Origin: Burkholderiales bacterium
GTDB lineage: Bacteria > Pseudomonadota > Gammaproteobacteria > Burkholderiales > Nitrosomonadaceae
Direction: 5' to 3'
Assembly (NCBI GenBank): GCA_024235735.1
Contig: JACKLU010000004.1
Coordinates: forward strand, 167,681 to 231,680
DNA: 64,000 nt
Shown: one piece after another, positions 18,545 to 28,300 of the stretch
How the letters are laid out: each line of letters opens with the position of its first letter
How positions within the stretch are numbered: the first letter of the stretch is position 1
Notes under the pieces: model-generated
Seen by the model: only the letters and a program-made list of their open reading frames with translations
Told to the model about the DNA's origin: nothing
Database searches by the model: none
Translations under genes and position numbers: made by a program

Positions 18545-18594
18545 ATATTCTGGGGAGAGCTACGGCTCGCTAACACCCAAAAGGAGACAGTCAA

Positions 18595-19026
18595 GTGGCA
18601 AAAAAAATCATCGGTTATATCAAGCTGCAGGTGCCGGCGGGGAAAGCGAATCCCAGCCCGCCAATCGGGCCAGCGCTAGGTCAGCGTCAACTAAATATCA
18701 TGGAGTTTTGCAAGGCTTTTAACGCTGCAACTCAAAAAATTGAACCGGGATTGCCTGTTCCTGTAGTCATTACAGCGTATGCAGATAAAAGCTTTACGTT
18801 TGTGATGAAAACGACACCAGCATCTGTGCTCATTAAAAAAGCTGCAGGTGTGGGTAAGGGAAGTGCAAAACCACATGTCGATAAGGTTGGCAAGTTGAGT
18901 CGAAGTCAGGCGGAGGAAATAGCAAAGACAAAAATGCCTGATCTGACAGCAGCTGACATGGATGCTGCGGTGCGTACCATAGCAGGCAGTGCAAGAAGCA
19001 TGGGCATAGAAGTTGAGGGCTTATAA
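18595..19026 (+). CDS. rplK: Large-subunit ribosomal protein L11
   Basis: 143 residues from GTG. Seen: GYIKLQVPAGKANPSPPIGPALGQ at the start, the region that binds the GTPase-centre rRNA, and GSARSMGIEVEG at the end. Preceded by AAAAGGAGACAG, a strong ribosome-binding site. Next gene rplA starts 3 bases after the stop, so L11 and L1 are made together, as usual; L1 is expected to repress both by binding the leader mRNA. Confidence 0.98.
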   Translation: MAKKIIGYIKLQVPAGKANPSPPIGPALGQRQLNIMEFCKAFNAATQKIEPGLPVPVVITAYADKSFTFVMKTTPASVLIKKAAGVGKGSAKPHVDKVGKLSRSQAEEIAKTKMPDLTAADMDAAVRTIAGSARSMGIEVEGL

Positions 19027-19029
19027 GAA

Positions 19030-19728
19030 ATGGCGCGTTCATCTAATCGTTATAAAACAATCGCAAGCCAGATAGACCGTAGCAAGATCTATCTGGTGGA
19101 AGAAGCATTAAGTGTTGTCAAATCAACTGCTAACGCTAAATTTGATGAGTCAATAGATGTTGCGATCAATCTTGGGATTGATGCAAAAAAATCGGATCAG
19201 GCTGTGCGTGGATCTGTGGTTCTTCCGTCGGGAACAGGAAAAACAGTCCGAGTGGCTGTGTTTGCACAAGGCGATAAAGCCAAGGAGGCGCAAGAAGCGG
19301 GCGCGGATGTTGTCGGCTATGAAGACTTGGCGGCTGAAGTTAAGGCAGGCAATATTAATTTTGATGTTGCTATTGCAAGTCCGGATGCAATGCGCGTTGT
19401 GGGACAGCTTGGACAAATTCTGGGACCAAGGAGTTTAATGCCAAATCCAAAGGTAGGTACCGTAACAACCGACATAGCCGCTGCAGTCAGAAATGCTAAG
19501 GCCGGGCAAGTGCAATTTCGCGCGGATAAAACAGGAATTATTCATTGCACGATAGGACGCGCTTCATTTGAGATTGATGCATTGAAGAAAAACTTAATAG
19601 CCTTGGTTGAAGCCCTCAACAAAGCAAAGCCAGCGACTTCGAAAGGTGTATATCTCAGACGTGTTTCCGTGTCGAGTACCATGGGGATCGGCGTGCGCGT
19701 TGATCAAACAAACATATTGCAGCAATAA
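19030..19728 (+). CDS. rplA: Large-subunit ribosomal protein L1
   Basis: 232 residues, full length. Seen: FDESIDVAINLGIDAKKSDQ, VRGSVVLPSGTGKTVRVAVF, LGPRSLMPNPKVGTVT and GVYLRRVSVSSTMGIGVRVD. Binds 23S rRNA at the L1 stalk and, by established knowledge, its own mRNA. Its RBS lies within the end of rplK. Confidence 0.98.
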   Translation: MARSSNRYKTIASQIDRSKIYLVEEALSVVKSTANAKFDESIDVAINLGIDAKKSDQAVRGSVVLPSGTGKTVRVAVFAQGDKAKEAQEAGADVVGYEDLAAEVKAGNINFDVAIASPDAMRVVGQLGQILGPRSLMPNPKVGTVTTDIAAAVRNAKAGQVQFRADKTGIIHCTIGRASFEIDALKKNLIALVEALNKAKPATSKGVYLRRVSVSSTMGIGVRVDQTNILQQ

Positions 19729-20016
19729 AGAACTTTGTTGGGCCATTGTGGTTGTATTCTTTAGCTGAAAAATGATCACAATGGATTATCAAAGACCGCT
19801 GGGGCGACTGTTAAACAGTCTTCTTAAATTTGAAGCGATAAAATACTATCAACAACGAGTTTTTTTATACGATTTCAGGCCCAGCGCAGATGGTGTTCCC
19901 AAACAGGAAATGTTTTCCTGGTTTAGGTCGCCAATTGTGCGGTACTACGAAAAAAGCCTGTTGGAAATGATGACAGGTTTTCAAGTAAGGCCGCGTTTAC
20001 AGATGGAGAATGAACC
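19729..20016 (+). promoter_or_regulatory. rplJL leader region (probable L10-binding autoregulatory RNA)
   Basis: The 288 bases between rplA and rplJ occupy the place of the L10 leader, where L10-(L12)4 binds to repress rplJL. A hairpin is visible at about 19951-19981: AAAA(G)CCTGT pairs with ACAGGTTTT around a TGGAAATGATG loop, close before the rplJ ribosome-binding site. An 82-codon open frame (19772-20020) spans the same stretch and ends in a TTGA overlap with rplJ; it has no clear ribosome-binding site and I recognise no family. I prefer the leader reading, with the frame left as a possibility. Confidence 0.45.
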
Positions 20017-20535
20017 TTGAGTCTTAATCTTGACGAAAAAAAAGCGATTGTGGCTGAAGTAAGTGCACATGTTGCAAGTGCGCAAGCCATTATCATGGCA
20101 GAATATCGAGGTATGGAAGTGGGTCAGATGACTCAATTGCGCGCTAAGGCACGTGAAGCTGGTATTTACTTTCGTGTCGTTAAGAATTCGCTGGTAAGAC
20201 GTGCAGTAAAAGACACGCCCTATGCTGCGCTTGCTGATCATATGGTCGGTCCGCTGGCTTATGGCATCAGTTCAGACCCGGTTGCGGCGGCGAAAGTATT
20301 GCATGAATTCTCAAGAGATAATGAGAAACTTGTGATAAAAGTTGGCGCGATGAGTGGGAAGATCATGTTTCTTGAAGATGTCAGAGCATTGGCTACGCTG
20401 CCTAGTCGCGAGGAATTGTTATCTAAGTTACTCGGAACAATGCAGGCGCCGATAGCCACATTTGTGCGGACATTAAACGAAGTGCCAAGCAAGTTTGTGC
20501 GTGGTCTTGCGGCAGTGCGTGACAGCAAGAATTAA
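20017..20535 (+). CDS. rplJ: Large-subunit ribosomal protein L10
   Basis: Base of the ribosomal stalk; its C-terminal helix carries the L7/L12 dimers. 172 residues from TTG 20017 (MSLNLDEKKAIVAEV), the start that matches betaproteobacterial L10 and has TGGAG 11-14 bases before it. Seen: AEYRGMEVGQMTQLR and RVVKNSLVRRAV. A rare TTG start on a heavily expressed gene fits tight translational control through the leader. Confidence 0.97.
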   Translation: MSLNLDEKKAIVAEVSAHVASAQAIIMAEYRGMEVGQMTQLRAKAREAGIYFRVVKNSLVRRAVKDTPYAALADHMVGPLAYGISSDPVAAAKVLHEFSRDNEKLVIKVGAMSGKIMFLEDVRALATLPSREELLSKLLGTMQAPIATFVRTLNEVPSKFVRGLAAVRDSKN

Positions 20536-20599
20536 TTGATTAACATAAGAACTGCTTCTAAAAACTCGAAGTGTATCAGAATATAACCAGGAGAAACCT

Positions 20600-20986
20600 A
20601 TGGCAATTTCCAAAGCAGAAATATTAGATGCTATTGCAAATATGACAGTACTAGAACTGTCAGAATTGATCAAAGAAATGGAAGACAAATTTGGCGTGTC
20701 GGCTGCAGCCGCGGCAGTGGCAGTGGCAGCGCCAAGTGGTGGCGGTGGCGGTGGCAGTGCCGCTGAGGCAGAACAAACCGAATTTACTGTTGTGTTGGCA
20801 TCAGCTGGTTCAAGCAAGGTTAATGTCATCAAAGTTGTCAGAGCAGTAACCGGACTTGGACTGAAAGAAGCCAAGGATTTGGTAGATGGCGCACCTAAAC
20901 CAGTCAAAGAGGGTGTATCTAAAGAGGATGCAGAGTCAATTCAGAAGCAATTGACTGAAGCAGGCGCTACTTGCGAAATTAAATAA
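20600..20986 (+). CDS. rplL: Ribosomal stalk protein L7/L12
   Basis: 128 residues. Seen: N-terminal dimerisation region with LELSELIKEMEDKFGVSAAA, a flexible Ala/Gly hinge with six consecutive glycines, and the C-terminal domain EQTEFTVVLASAGSSKVNVIKVVR...LGLKEAKDLVDGAPKPVKEGVSKEDAE that recruits translation factors. The CAGGAGAAACC ribosome-binding site is strong, in line with four or more copies per ribosome. Confidence 0.98.
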   Translation: MAISKAEILDAIANMTVLELSELIKEMEDKFGVSAAAAAVAVAAPSGGGGGGSAAEAEQTEFTVVLASAGSSKVNVIKVVRAVTGLGLKEAKDLVDGAPKPVKEGVSKEDAESIQKQLTEAGATCEIK

Positions 20987-21005
20987 ACTTTCATTTGAAT
21001 ATCAG

Positions 21006-21042
21006 AGGCTGACAGACAAGATTAGCTGTCAGCCTTTGGTAT
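21006..21042 (+). terminator. Hairpin between rplL and rpoB (attenuator or RNase III site)
   Basis: A 10-bp perfect stem, AGGCTGACAG (21006-21015) and CTGTCAGCCT (21026-21035), with a 10-base loop and a short T-containing tail (TTGGTATTTG). This is the place of the partial terminator that lowers rpoBC transcription relative to rplJL in proteobacteria. Confidence 0.55.
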
Positions 21043-21142
21043 TTGAGTATCTGGTTATTTATTATATGTCTGAAATAATAAAACCAGAAAGCCATAACTC
21101 CCTAGTTCTTCTATCTTCATTCTTTTCTCCCGGAGAAAATTA

Positions 21143-24100
21143 ATGGGCTATTCGTTTACCGAGAAAAAACGTATTCGTAAAAGTTTTGCAAAAAGAGACA
21201 GTGTTTTACCTATCCCATTTCTTCTCGCTACTCAGCTCGAATCTTATGCTTCGTTTTTACAGGCTGATACTCCGCCGAACAAGCGCACAGATCTTGGCTT
21301 GCAAGCCGCTTTTAATTCCATTTTTCCAATCGAAAGCCATACCAAGAACGCAAAACTGGATTTTATCAGTTATGAATTGAACGAACCAGTATTCGATGTA
21401 AAAGAGTGTCAGCAACGCGGATTAACCTATGCATCGTCTTTACGAGCAAAGGTCAGGTTGACGATTCTGGATAAGGAAATATCCAAACCGACAATTAAAG
21501 AAATTAAAGAACAAGAAGTCTATATGGGTGAGATTCCATTGATGACTGATACCGGATCATTCGTAATCAATGGTACCGAACGCGTTATAGTGTCGCAGTT
21601 GCATCGCTCACCCGGAGTATTCTTTGAACATGATCGTGGTAAAACACATTCTTCTGGTAAATTGTTGTTTTCCGCTAGAATTATTCCCTACCGTGGTTCA
21701 TGGCTCGATTTTGAATTTGATCCTAAAGACTGCTTGTTTTTTAGAATAGATCGCCGTCGCAAAATGCCTGTGACAACGCTACTGAAAGCGATCGGTTATA
21801 CGGTTGAGGAGATTCTGGAGGAATTTTTTATTTTTGATAGTTTTTCAATCAAAGCGGACAAAGTTTTATTCGATCTTGTTCCGGAGCGATTGCGTGGTGA
21901 GGTTGCTAGTTTTGATATTAAATCGAGCGACGGAAAAACTATTGTACAAAAAGACAAAAGAATAACGGCCAAACATATTCGCGAGCTTCAAGAAGCAAAA
22001 ATAAATCAGTTGCAAGTGCCAGAAGAGTTTTTGCTGGGCAGAATACTGGCGCGAAGTGTGATTGATAAAGAAACGGGTGAGATTCTTGCGCCGGTTAATG
22101 AAGAGATTTCAGAAGAAGTTCTGGCGAAGCTCAAAACTGCGGGTATTACCAATATTAATACTTTGTATATCAACGATCTTAATTACGGCCCATATATTTC
22201 CCAAACTTTAAAAATCGATGAAACACTGGATGAGACAACAGCACAAGTAGCAATTTACCGTATGATGCGCCCCGGGGAACCGCCAACCGAGGAAGCAGTA
22301 AAGGCACTATTCAGCGGGTTGTTTTATTCTGCAGAACGTTATGATTTATCAGTCGTTGGGAGAATGAAATTTAATCGACGCGTAGGTCGAGAAGAATTGA
22401 CAGGACCACAGACGCTGTCCAATGAAGATATAGTTGCAGTAATAAAGATTCTGGTTGAATTGCGTAATGGCCGTGGAGAAATCGACGATATCGATCATCT
22501 TGGGAATCGTCGTGTCCGTTCGGTCGGAGAGTTGGCTGAAAATCAATTCAGATCGGGATTGGTTCGCGTCGAGCGCGCTGTTAAAGAACGTCTGAGTCAG
22601 GCTGAATCCGAGAATTTGATGCCGCATGATCTGATTAATGCCAAGCCGGTATCAGCAGCAGCGCGTGAATTTTTTGGTTCCAGTCAGTTATCGCAGTTCA
22701 TGGATCAGACAAATCCTCTATCTGAAATAACGCATAAACGGCGTATTTCAGCATTAGGTCCGGGCGGTTTGACACGTGAACGCGCGGGCTTTGAGGTTCG
22801 AGACGTGCATCCAACGCATTACGGACGTGTGTGTCCGATCGAAACACCGGAAGGGCCGAATATCGGTTTAATAAATTCATTGGCGTTATATGCGAGAACC
22901 AATGAATACGGTTTTATAGAAACGCCTTACAGAAAGGTGCGCGAAGGTCGTGTGACGAATGACATAGAATATCTGTCCGCAATAGAAGAAAGTAATTATG
23001 TTATTGCGCAGGCCAATGCCGAGCTCGATACAAATGGGAAATTCATCAGTGAAATTGTATCTTGCCGGCATAAAAATGAATTTACGCTATCAGCGCCTGA
23101 CCGTATTGAATACGTAGATGTTGCGCCTGCGCAGATAGTTTCGGTTGCTGCTTCATTGATTCCTTTTTTAGAGCATGACGATGCAAATCGCGCTTTAATG
23201 GGATCCAATATGCAACGACAAGCTGTGCCTTGCCTGCGCGCTGAGAAGTCGTTGGTTGGGACTGGTATTGAACGGGTTGTCGCTGTGCATTCCGGAACTA
23301 CAGTACGTGCTGAACGCGGGGGTGTAGTAGATTATGTTGACGCTGGCCGTATAGTTGTACGCGTTCGTGATGAAGAAACGAATGTGGGCGAAGTTGGCGT
23401 CGATATTTATAATCTCATTAAATATACACGCTCTAATCAAAATACCAATATTAATCAAAGACCTTTAGTTAACATTGGCGACCAGATTGAAAAAAATGAT
23501 GTGATCGCCGATGGCGCGTCCACAGACAAGGGGGAACTTGCGCTGGGACAGAATATGCTGGTGGCTTTTATGCCCTGGAATGGCTATAACTTCGAAGATT
23601 CAATACTGATATCTGAGCGTGTTGTCGCGGAAGATCGCTTTACTTCGATTCATATTGAAGAATTGTCGGTTGTCAGTCGGGACACCAAATTGGGAACAGA
23701 AGAAATTACGGCTGATATACCTAATTTATCCGAACATCAACTCAGCCGTCTTGATGAATCCGGTATTGTGTATATTGGCGCAGAAGTCGAAGCAGGGGAT
23801 GTTTTGGTCGGCAAAGTGACGCCCAAAGGCGAAACGCAGCTTACTCCGGAAGAGAAATTGCTTCGAGCAATTTTCGGTGAAAAGGCATCGGATGTTAAAG
23901 ACACTTCATTGCGTGTTCCATCGGGAATTTCAGGCACAGTTATTGATGTTCAGGTATTTACGCGTGAAGGCATCGAACGCGACAAACGTGCTCAGCAAAT
24001 TATCGATGACGAATTGGATCGGTATAAAAAGGACTTGGCCGATCAAATGCGCATTGTAGAAGAAGATGTATTTTCACGTCTGGAGCGCTTGTTAACTGAT

Positions 24101-25216
24101 AAAGTTGCGACAGGTGGGCCGAGAAAAATTGCGAAAGGTACAAAGATTACCGCTGAATACTTGAAAGAGATAGATCCGCATTTCTGGTTTGATATTCGCC
24201 TGACTGATGAAGAAGCCAGTATGCAACTCGAGCAAATGCGTGAGAGCATGACGCAAAAACGCAAAGCATTTGATGCTGCATTTGAAGAGAAAAAGAAAAA
24301 GCTTACGCAGGGCGACGAATTGCCGCCAGGCGTACAGAAAATGGTCAAGATTTATATCGCGGTTAAAAGGCGTTTGCAACCTGGTGATAAAATGGCCGGA
24401 CGTCATGGAAACAAAGGTGTCATTTCAAAAATCGTTCCTTTGGAAGATATGCCGTATATGGCCGATGGTACGCCGGTTGATATTGTTTTAAATCCGTTGG
24501 GGGTGCCGTCGCGGATGAATGTCGGCCAGATTCTGGAAGTGCATTTAGGCTGGGCAGCAAAAGGTCTCGGAAAGAAAATCGAAAATATGCTGCAAGAACA
24601 GAAAAAGGCCGAAGAAATGAGAGCTTTTCTGGACAGAATTTATAATCAGAGTGGGAAAAAAGAGGATATCGCATCGCTGACCGATGATGAAATAATGAAT
24701 CTGGCGGACAATTTAAGGGATGGCGTCCCTTTTGCAACACCTGTCTTCGATGGTGCGACCGAACATGAAATAAAGGATATGCTGCAACTGGCAGGCTTGC
24801 CGCCATCCGGACAAGTGACATTATATGACGGACGCACAGGTGAAGCCTTTGATCGCCCTGTTACAGTGGGGTACATGCATGTACTGAAGCTTCATCATTT
24901 GGTTGATGACAAGATGCACGCGCGCTCTACCGGTCCATACAGTCTGGTAACTCAACAGCCTTTGGGTGGTAAGGCGCAATTTGGTGGTCAACGTTTTGGA
25001 GAGATGGAGGTCTGGGCGCTTGAAGCTTACGGTGCTGCTTATACATTGCAAGAGATGCTGACAGTTAAATCGGATGATGTGACCGGCAGAACGAAAGTTT
25101 ACGAAAGCATTGTGAGGGGCGATCATAAAATTGATGCGGGTATGCCTGAGTCATTCAATGTGCTGGTAAAAGAAATCCGTTCGCTGGGTATGGATATTGA
25201 TTTGGAGCAAAATTAA
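21143..25216 (+). CDS. rpoB: DNA-directed RNA polymerase beta subunit
   Basis: 1357 residues, full length. Seen: MGYSFTEKKRIRKSFAKR start, PLMTDTGSFVINGTERVIVSQLHRSPGVFF, the rifampicin-region stretch FGSSQLSQFMDQTNPLSEITHKRRISALGPGG with wild-type-looking residues, HPTHYGRVCPIETPEGPNIGLI, and the end GGKAQFGGQRFGEMEVWALEAYGAAYTLQEMLTVKSDDV. Forms half of the catalytic cleft. ATG with CCCGGAG upstream; rpoC follows after 110 bases. Confidence 0.99.
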   Translation: MGYSFTEKKRIRKSFAKRDSVLPIPFLLATQLESYASFLQADTPPNKRTDLGLQAAFNSIFPIESHTKNAKLDFISYELNEPVFDVKECQQRGLTYASSLRAKVRLTILDKEISKPTIKEIKEQEVYMGEIPLMTDTGSFVINGTERVIVSQLHRSPGVFFEHDRGKTHSSGKLLFSARIIPYRGSWLDFEFDPKDCLFFRIDRRRKMPVTTLLKAIGYTVEEILEEFFIFDSFSIKADKVLFDLVPERLRGEVASFDIKSSDGKTIVQKDKRITAKHIRELQEAKINQLQVPEEFLLGRILARSVIDKETGEILAPVNEEISEEVLAKLKTAGITNINTLYINDLNYGPYISQTLKIDETLDETTAQVAIYRMMRPGEPPTEEAVKALFSGLFYSAERYDLSVVGRMKFNRRVGREELTGPQTLSNEDIVAVIKILVELRNGRGEIDDIDHLGNRRVRSVGELAENQFRSGLVRVERAVKERLSQAESENLMPHDLINAKPVSAAAREFFGSSQLSQFMDQTNPLSEITHKRRISALGPGGLTRERAGFEVRDVHPTHYGRVCPIETPEGPNIGLINSLALYARTNEYGFIETPYRKVREGRVTNDIEYLSAIEESNYVIAQANAELDTNGKFISEIVSCRHKNEFTLSAPDRIEYVDVAPAQIVSVAASLIPFLEHDDANRALMGSNMQRQAVPCLRAEKSLVGTGIERVVAVHSGTTVRAERGGVVDYVDAGRIVVRVRDEETNVGEVGVDIYNLIKYTRSNQNTNINQRPLVNIGDQIEKNDVIADGASTDKGELALGQNMLVAFMPWNGYNFEDSILISERVVAEDRFTSIHIEELSVVSRDTKLGTEEITADIPNLSEHQLSRLDESGIVYIGAEVEAGDVLVGKVTPKGETQLTPEEKLLRAIFGEKASDVKDTSLRVPSGISGTVIDVQVFTREGIERDKRAQQIIDDELDRYKKDLADQMRIVEEDVFSRLERLLTDKVATGGPRKIAKGTKITAEYLKEIDPHFWFDIRLTDEEASMQLEQMRESMTQKRKAFDAAFEEKKKKLTQGDELPPGVQKMVKIYIAVKRRLQPGDKMAGRHGNKGVISKIVPLEDMPYMADGTPVDIVLNPLGVPSRMNVGQILEVHLGWAAKGLGKKIENMLQEQKKAEEMRAFLDRIYNQSGKKEDIASLTDDEIMNLADNLRDGVPFATPVFDGATEHEIKDMLQLAGLPPSGQVTLYDGRTGEAFDRPVTVGYMHVLKLHHLVDDKMHARSTGPYSLVTQQPLGGKAQFGGQRFGEMEVWALEAYGAAYTLQEMLTVKSDDVTGRTKVYESIVRGDHKIDAGMPESFNVLVKEIRSLGMDIDLEQN

Positions 25217-25241
25217 CAGCTTCCGGGCAAGTGCGGCAACG

Positions 25242-25267
25242 CTGTTACATCAGAAGTTATGTAACAG
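25242..25267 (+). repeat. Short inverted repeat between rpoB and rpoC
   Basis: CTGTTACAT at 25242-25250 and ATGTAACAG at 25259-25267 form a 9-bp perfect stem with an 8-base loop. No T-run follows, so it is not a standard terminator; it may protect or process the rpoB-rpoC message. Confidence 0.4.
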
Positions 25268-25326
25268 TGGTAGGTGTATTCACTTTTCTGATAATTTAAA
25301 TTGCCCCTGATGCGCAGGAGTAAGAT

Positions 25327-28300
25327 ATGAAAGCATTACTAGATTTATTTAAACAGGTTAGCCATAAAGAAGAATTTGATGCGATCAAGATTGGACTTGC
25401 ATCACCAGAAAAAATACGCTCATGGTCTTACGGCGAGGTGAAAAAACCCGAAACGATCAATTACCGCACATTCAAGCCTGAAAGAGACGGCTTGTTCTGC
25501 GCTAAAATCTTTGGGCCGGTAAAAGACTACGAATGCTTATGCGGGAAATATAAGCGTCTAAAGCATCGCGGCGTAATTTGCGAAAAATGTGGTGTTGAAG
25601 TAACGCTTTCGAAAGTGCGCAGAGAAAGAATGGGGCATATAGAGCTCGCATCACCTGTTGCGCACATCTGGTTCTTGAAATCATTGCCGTCGCGACTGGG
25701 TATGGTTCTTGATATGACGTTGCGTGACATAGAGCGGATTTTGTATTTTGAGGCCTATGTTGTAACTGATCCGGGAATGACAACACTAAACCGGGGGCAG
25801 TTGTTGACCGAAGATGATTATCTGTTAAAGACCGAAGAATACGGCGATGATTTCAGTGCCAGCATGGGGGCAGAGGCCGTGCGCGATTTGCTTGCTAATC
25901 TGGAGATTACCGAGGAAATTGAGAACCTTCGCCGTGAGATGGAAAGCACCGGTTCAGAAACCAAAATCAAGAAAATTTCCAAACGTTTAAAGGTTTTAGA
26001 AGCATTCAATAAATCAGGAATAAAACCAGAGTGGATGATTTTATCGGTATTGCCGGTGTTGCCGCCTGATTTGCGTCCTTTGGTTCCGCTTGATGGTGGA
26101 CGTTTCGCAACCTCCGATCTGAATGATTTGTATCGTCGTGTTATAAACCGCAATAACCGGTTAAAGCGTTTATTGGAATTAAAAGCACCGGATATTATTG
26201 TACGCAATGAAAAACGTATGCTACAGGAAGCGGTTGATTCATTACTGGATAACGGTCGACGCGGAAAAGCGATGACGGGTGCGAATAAGCGCCCGCTAAA
26301 ATCATTGGCTGACATGATTAAAGGCAAGGGAGGACGTTTTCGTCAAAATCTACTCGGTAAGCGCGTGGATTATTCGGGACGATCGGTTATTGTTGTTGGC
26401 CCTCAGCTCAGGTTGCACCAATGCGGTTTACCAAAAAAAATGGCGCTTGAATTATTTAAGCCCTTTATTTTTAATCGACTTGAGATCATGGGCATTGCCA
26501 GTACGATCAAGGCAGCTAAGCGTGAAGTAGAGAGCGAGACACCTGTAGTCTGGGATATTCTGGAAGAAGTTATTCGGGAACATCCGGTAATGTTGAATCG
26601 TGCACCGACTTTGCATCGACTGGGTATTCAGGCATTCGAGCCAGTGCTGATTGAGGGTAAAGCGATACAATTACATCCACTAGTATGTGCAGCATTTAAT
26701 GCGGATTTTGATGGTGACCAGATGGCGGTACATGTTCCATTGTCACTGGAAGCGCAGATGGAGTGCCGCACATTGATGATGTCTACCAATAATATTCTGT
26801 CACCGGCGAATGGTGAGCCGATCATTGTGCCCTCTCAAGATATCGTACTCGGATTGTATTACACAACGCGTGAGAAAAAAGGTGCGAAAGGCGAAGGAAT
26901 GATATTCGCTGATGTAAGTGAAGTTTCACGCGCATATGAAAGTCGGCAAGTCGAATTGAACGCCAAGATTAGCGTGAGAATTAAAGAGATCGGCAAGGAT
27001 GCGGAGGGAGAGCAATGTGAAAAAATTACGCGATATGAAACAACAGTTGGTCGTACGCTCTTATTTGAAAATTTCCCACCTGGATTACCTTTTTCATTGC
27101 TCAATAAAGCGCTAAAGAAAAAAGAAATCTCTAAGCTGATTAATGCCGGTTTCCGTCTTTGTGGATTGCGGGAGACTGTGATATTTGCAGATAAACTGAT
27201 GTATGCAGGATTCAGTTATGCAACGAAAGCGGGTATTTCGATCTGTGCTGACGATATGCTTATTCCTAAACAAAAAAGTGCGCTGATAGCTGCGGCAGAA
27301 AAAGAAGTTAAAGAAATAGAGGGGCAATATACATCAGGTTTAGTGACACAAGGCGAGCGTTATAACAAGGTTGTTGACATCTGGGGGCGCGCGGGTGATC
27401 AAGTAGCTAAGGCGATGATGGAACAGCTGGGTGTGGAGCCGGTGCGTAATCAGCAAGCTGATGAAGTGATATTGGATGATTCTGGTAGTGTAATGCTTCA
27501 GGAATCGTTTAATTCGATCTACATGATGGCTGATTCGGGCGCGCGCGGTTCAGCAGCACAAATTCGGCAATTATCCGGAATGCGCGGTCTGATGGCAAAG
27601 CCTGATGGGTCGATTATTGAGACACCAATCACTGCAAACTTCCGTGAAGGACTGAATGTTTTACAATACTTCATTTCTACTCATGGTGCACGTAAAGGTC
27701 TTGCTGATACGGCACTAAAAACGGCAAATTCCGGTTATTTGACGCGCCGGCTAGTTGATGTGACGCAAGATCTGGTAGTGACAGAAGTTGATTGTAATAC
27801 CATTGAGGGTGTTAACATGAAGGCGCTGGTTGAAGGTGGCGAAATTATAGAAGCGCTGAGGGAACGTATTCTTGGCAGGGTTATCGTTAATGACGTCGTC
27901 AATCCGGATAATCAGGAAATACTTTATTATGCAGGTACCTTGCTAGATGAGGTGGCCGTGGACATGATTGAATCATGTGGCATAGATGAGGTAAAAGTAC
28001 GTACACCACTGACTTGTGAAACACGATATGGCTTGTGTGCCAAATGCTATGGTAGAGATTTAGGTCGTGGTTCGCTCGTCAACGTTGGTGAAGCGGTGGG
28101 TGTAATCGCAGCACAGTCAATCGGCGAGCCTGGTACTCAATTGACCATGCGGACTTTCCACATTGGCGGCGCCGCATCAAGAACTGCTGTGGCAAGTCAG
28201 GTGGAAGGTAAATCGAGTGGTATCGTGCAATATTCTTCAACCATGCGTTATGTTACCAACGCGCGGAATGAACTCATTGCTATTTCCCGAAGCGGAGAGG

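Noticed and set aside
19772..20020. 82-codon frame between rplA and rplJ as a gene
   Set aside because: No clear ribosome-binding site and it covers the expected L10 leader; kept only as a finding.
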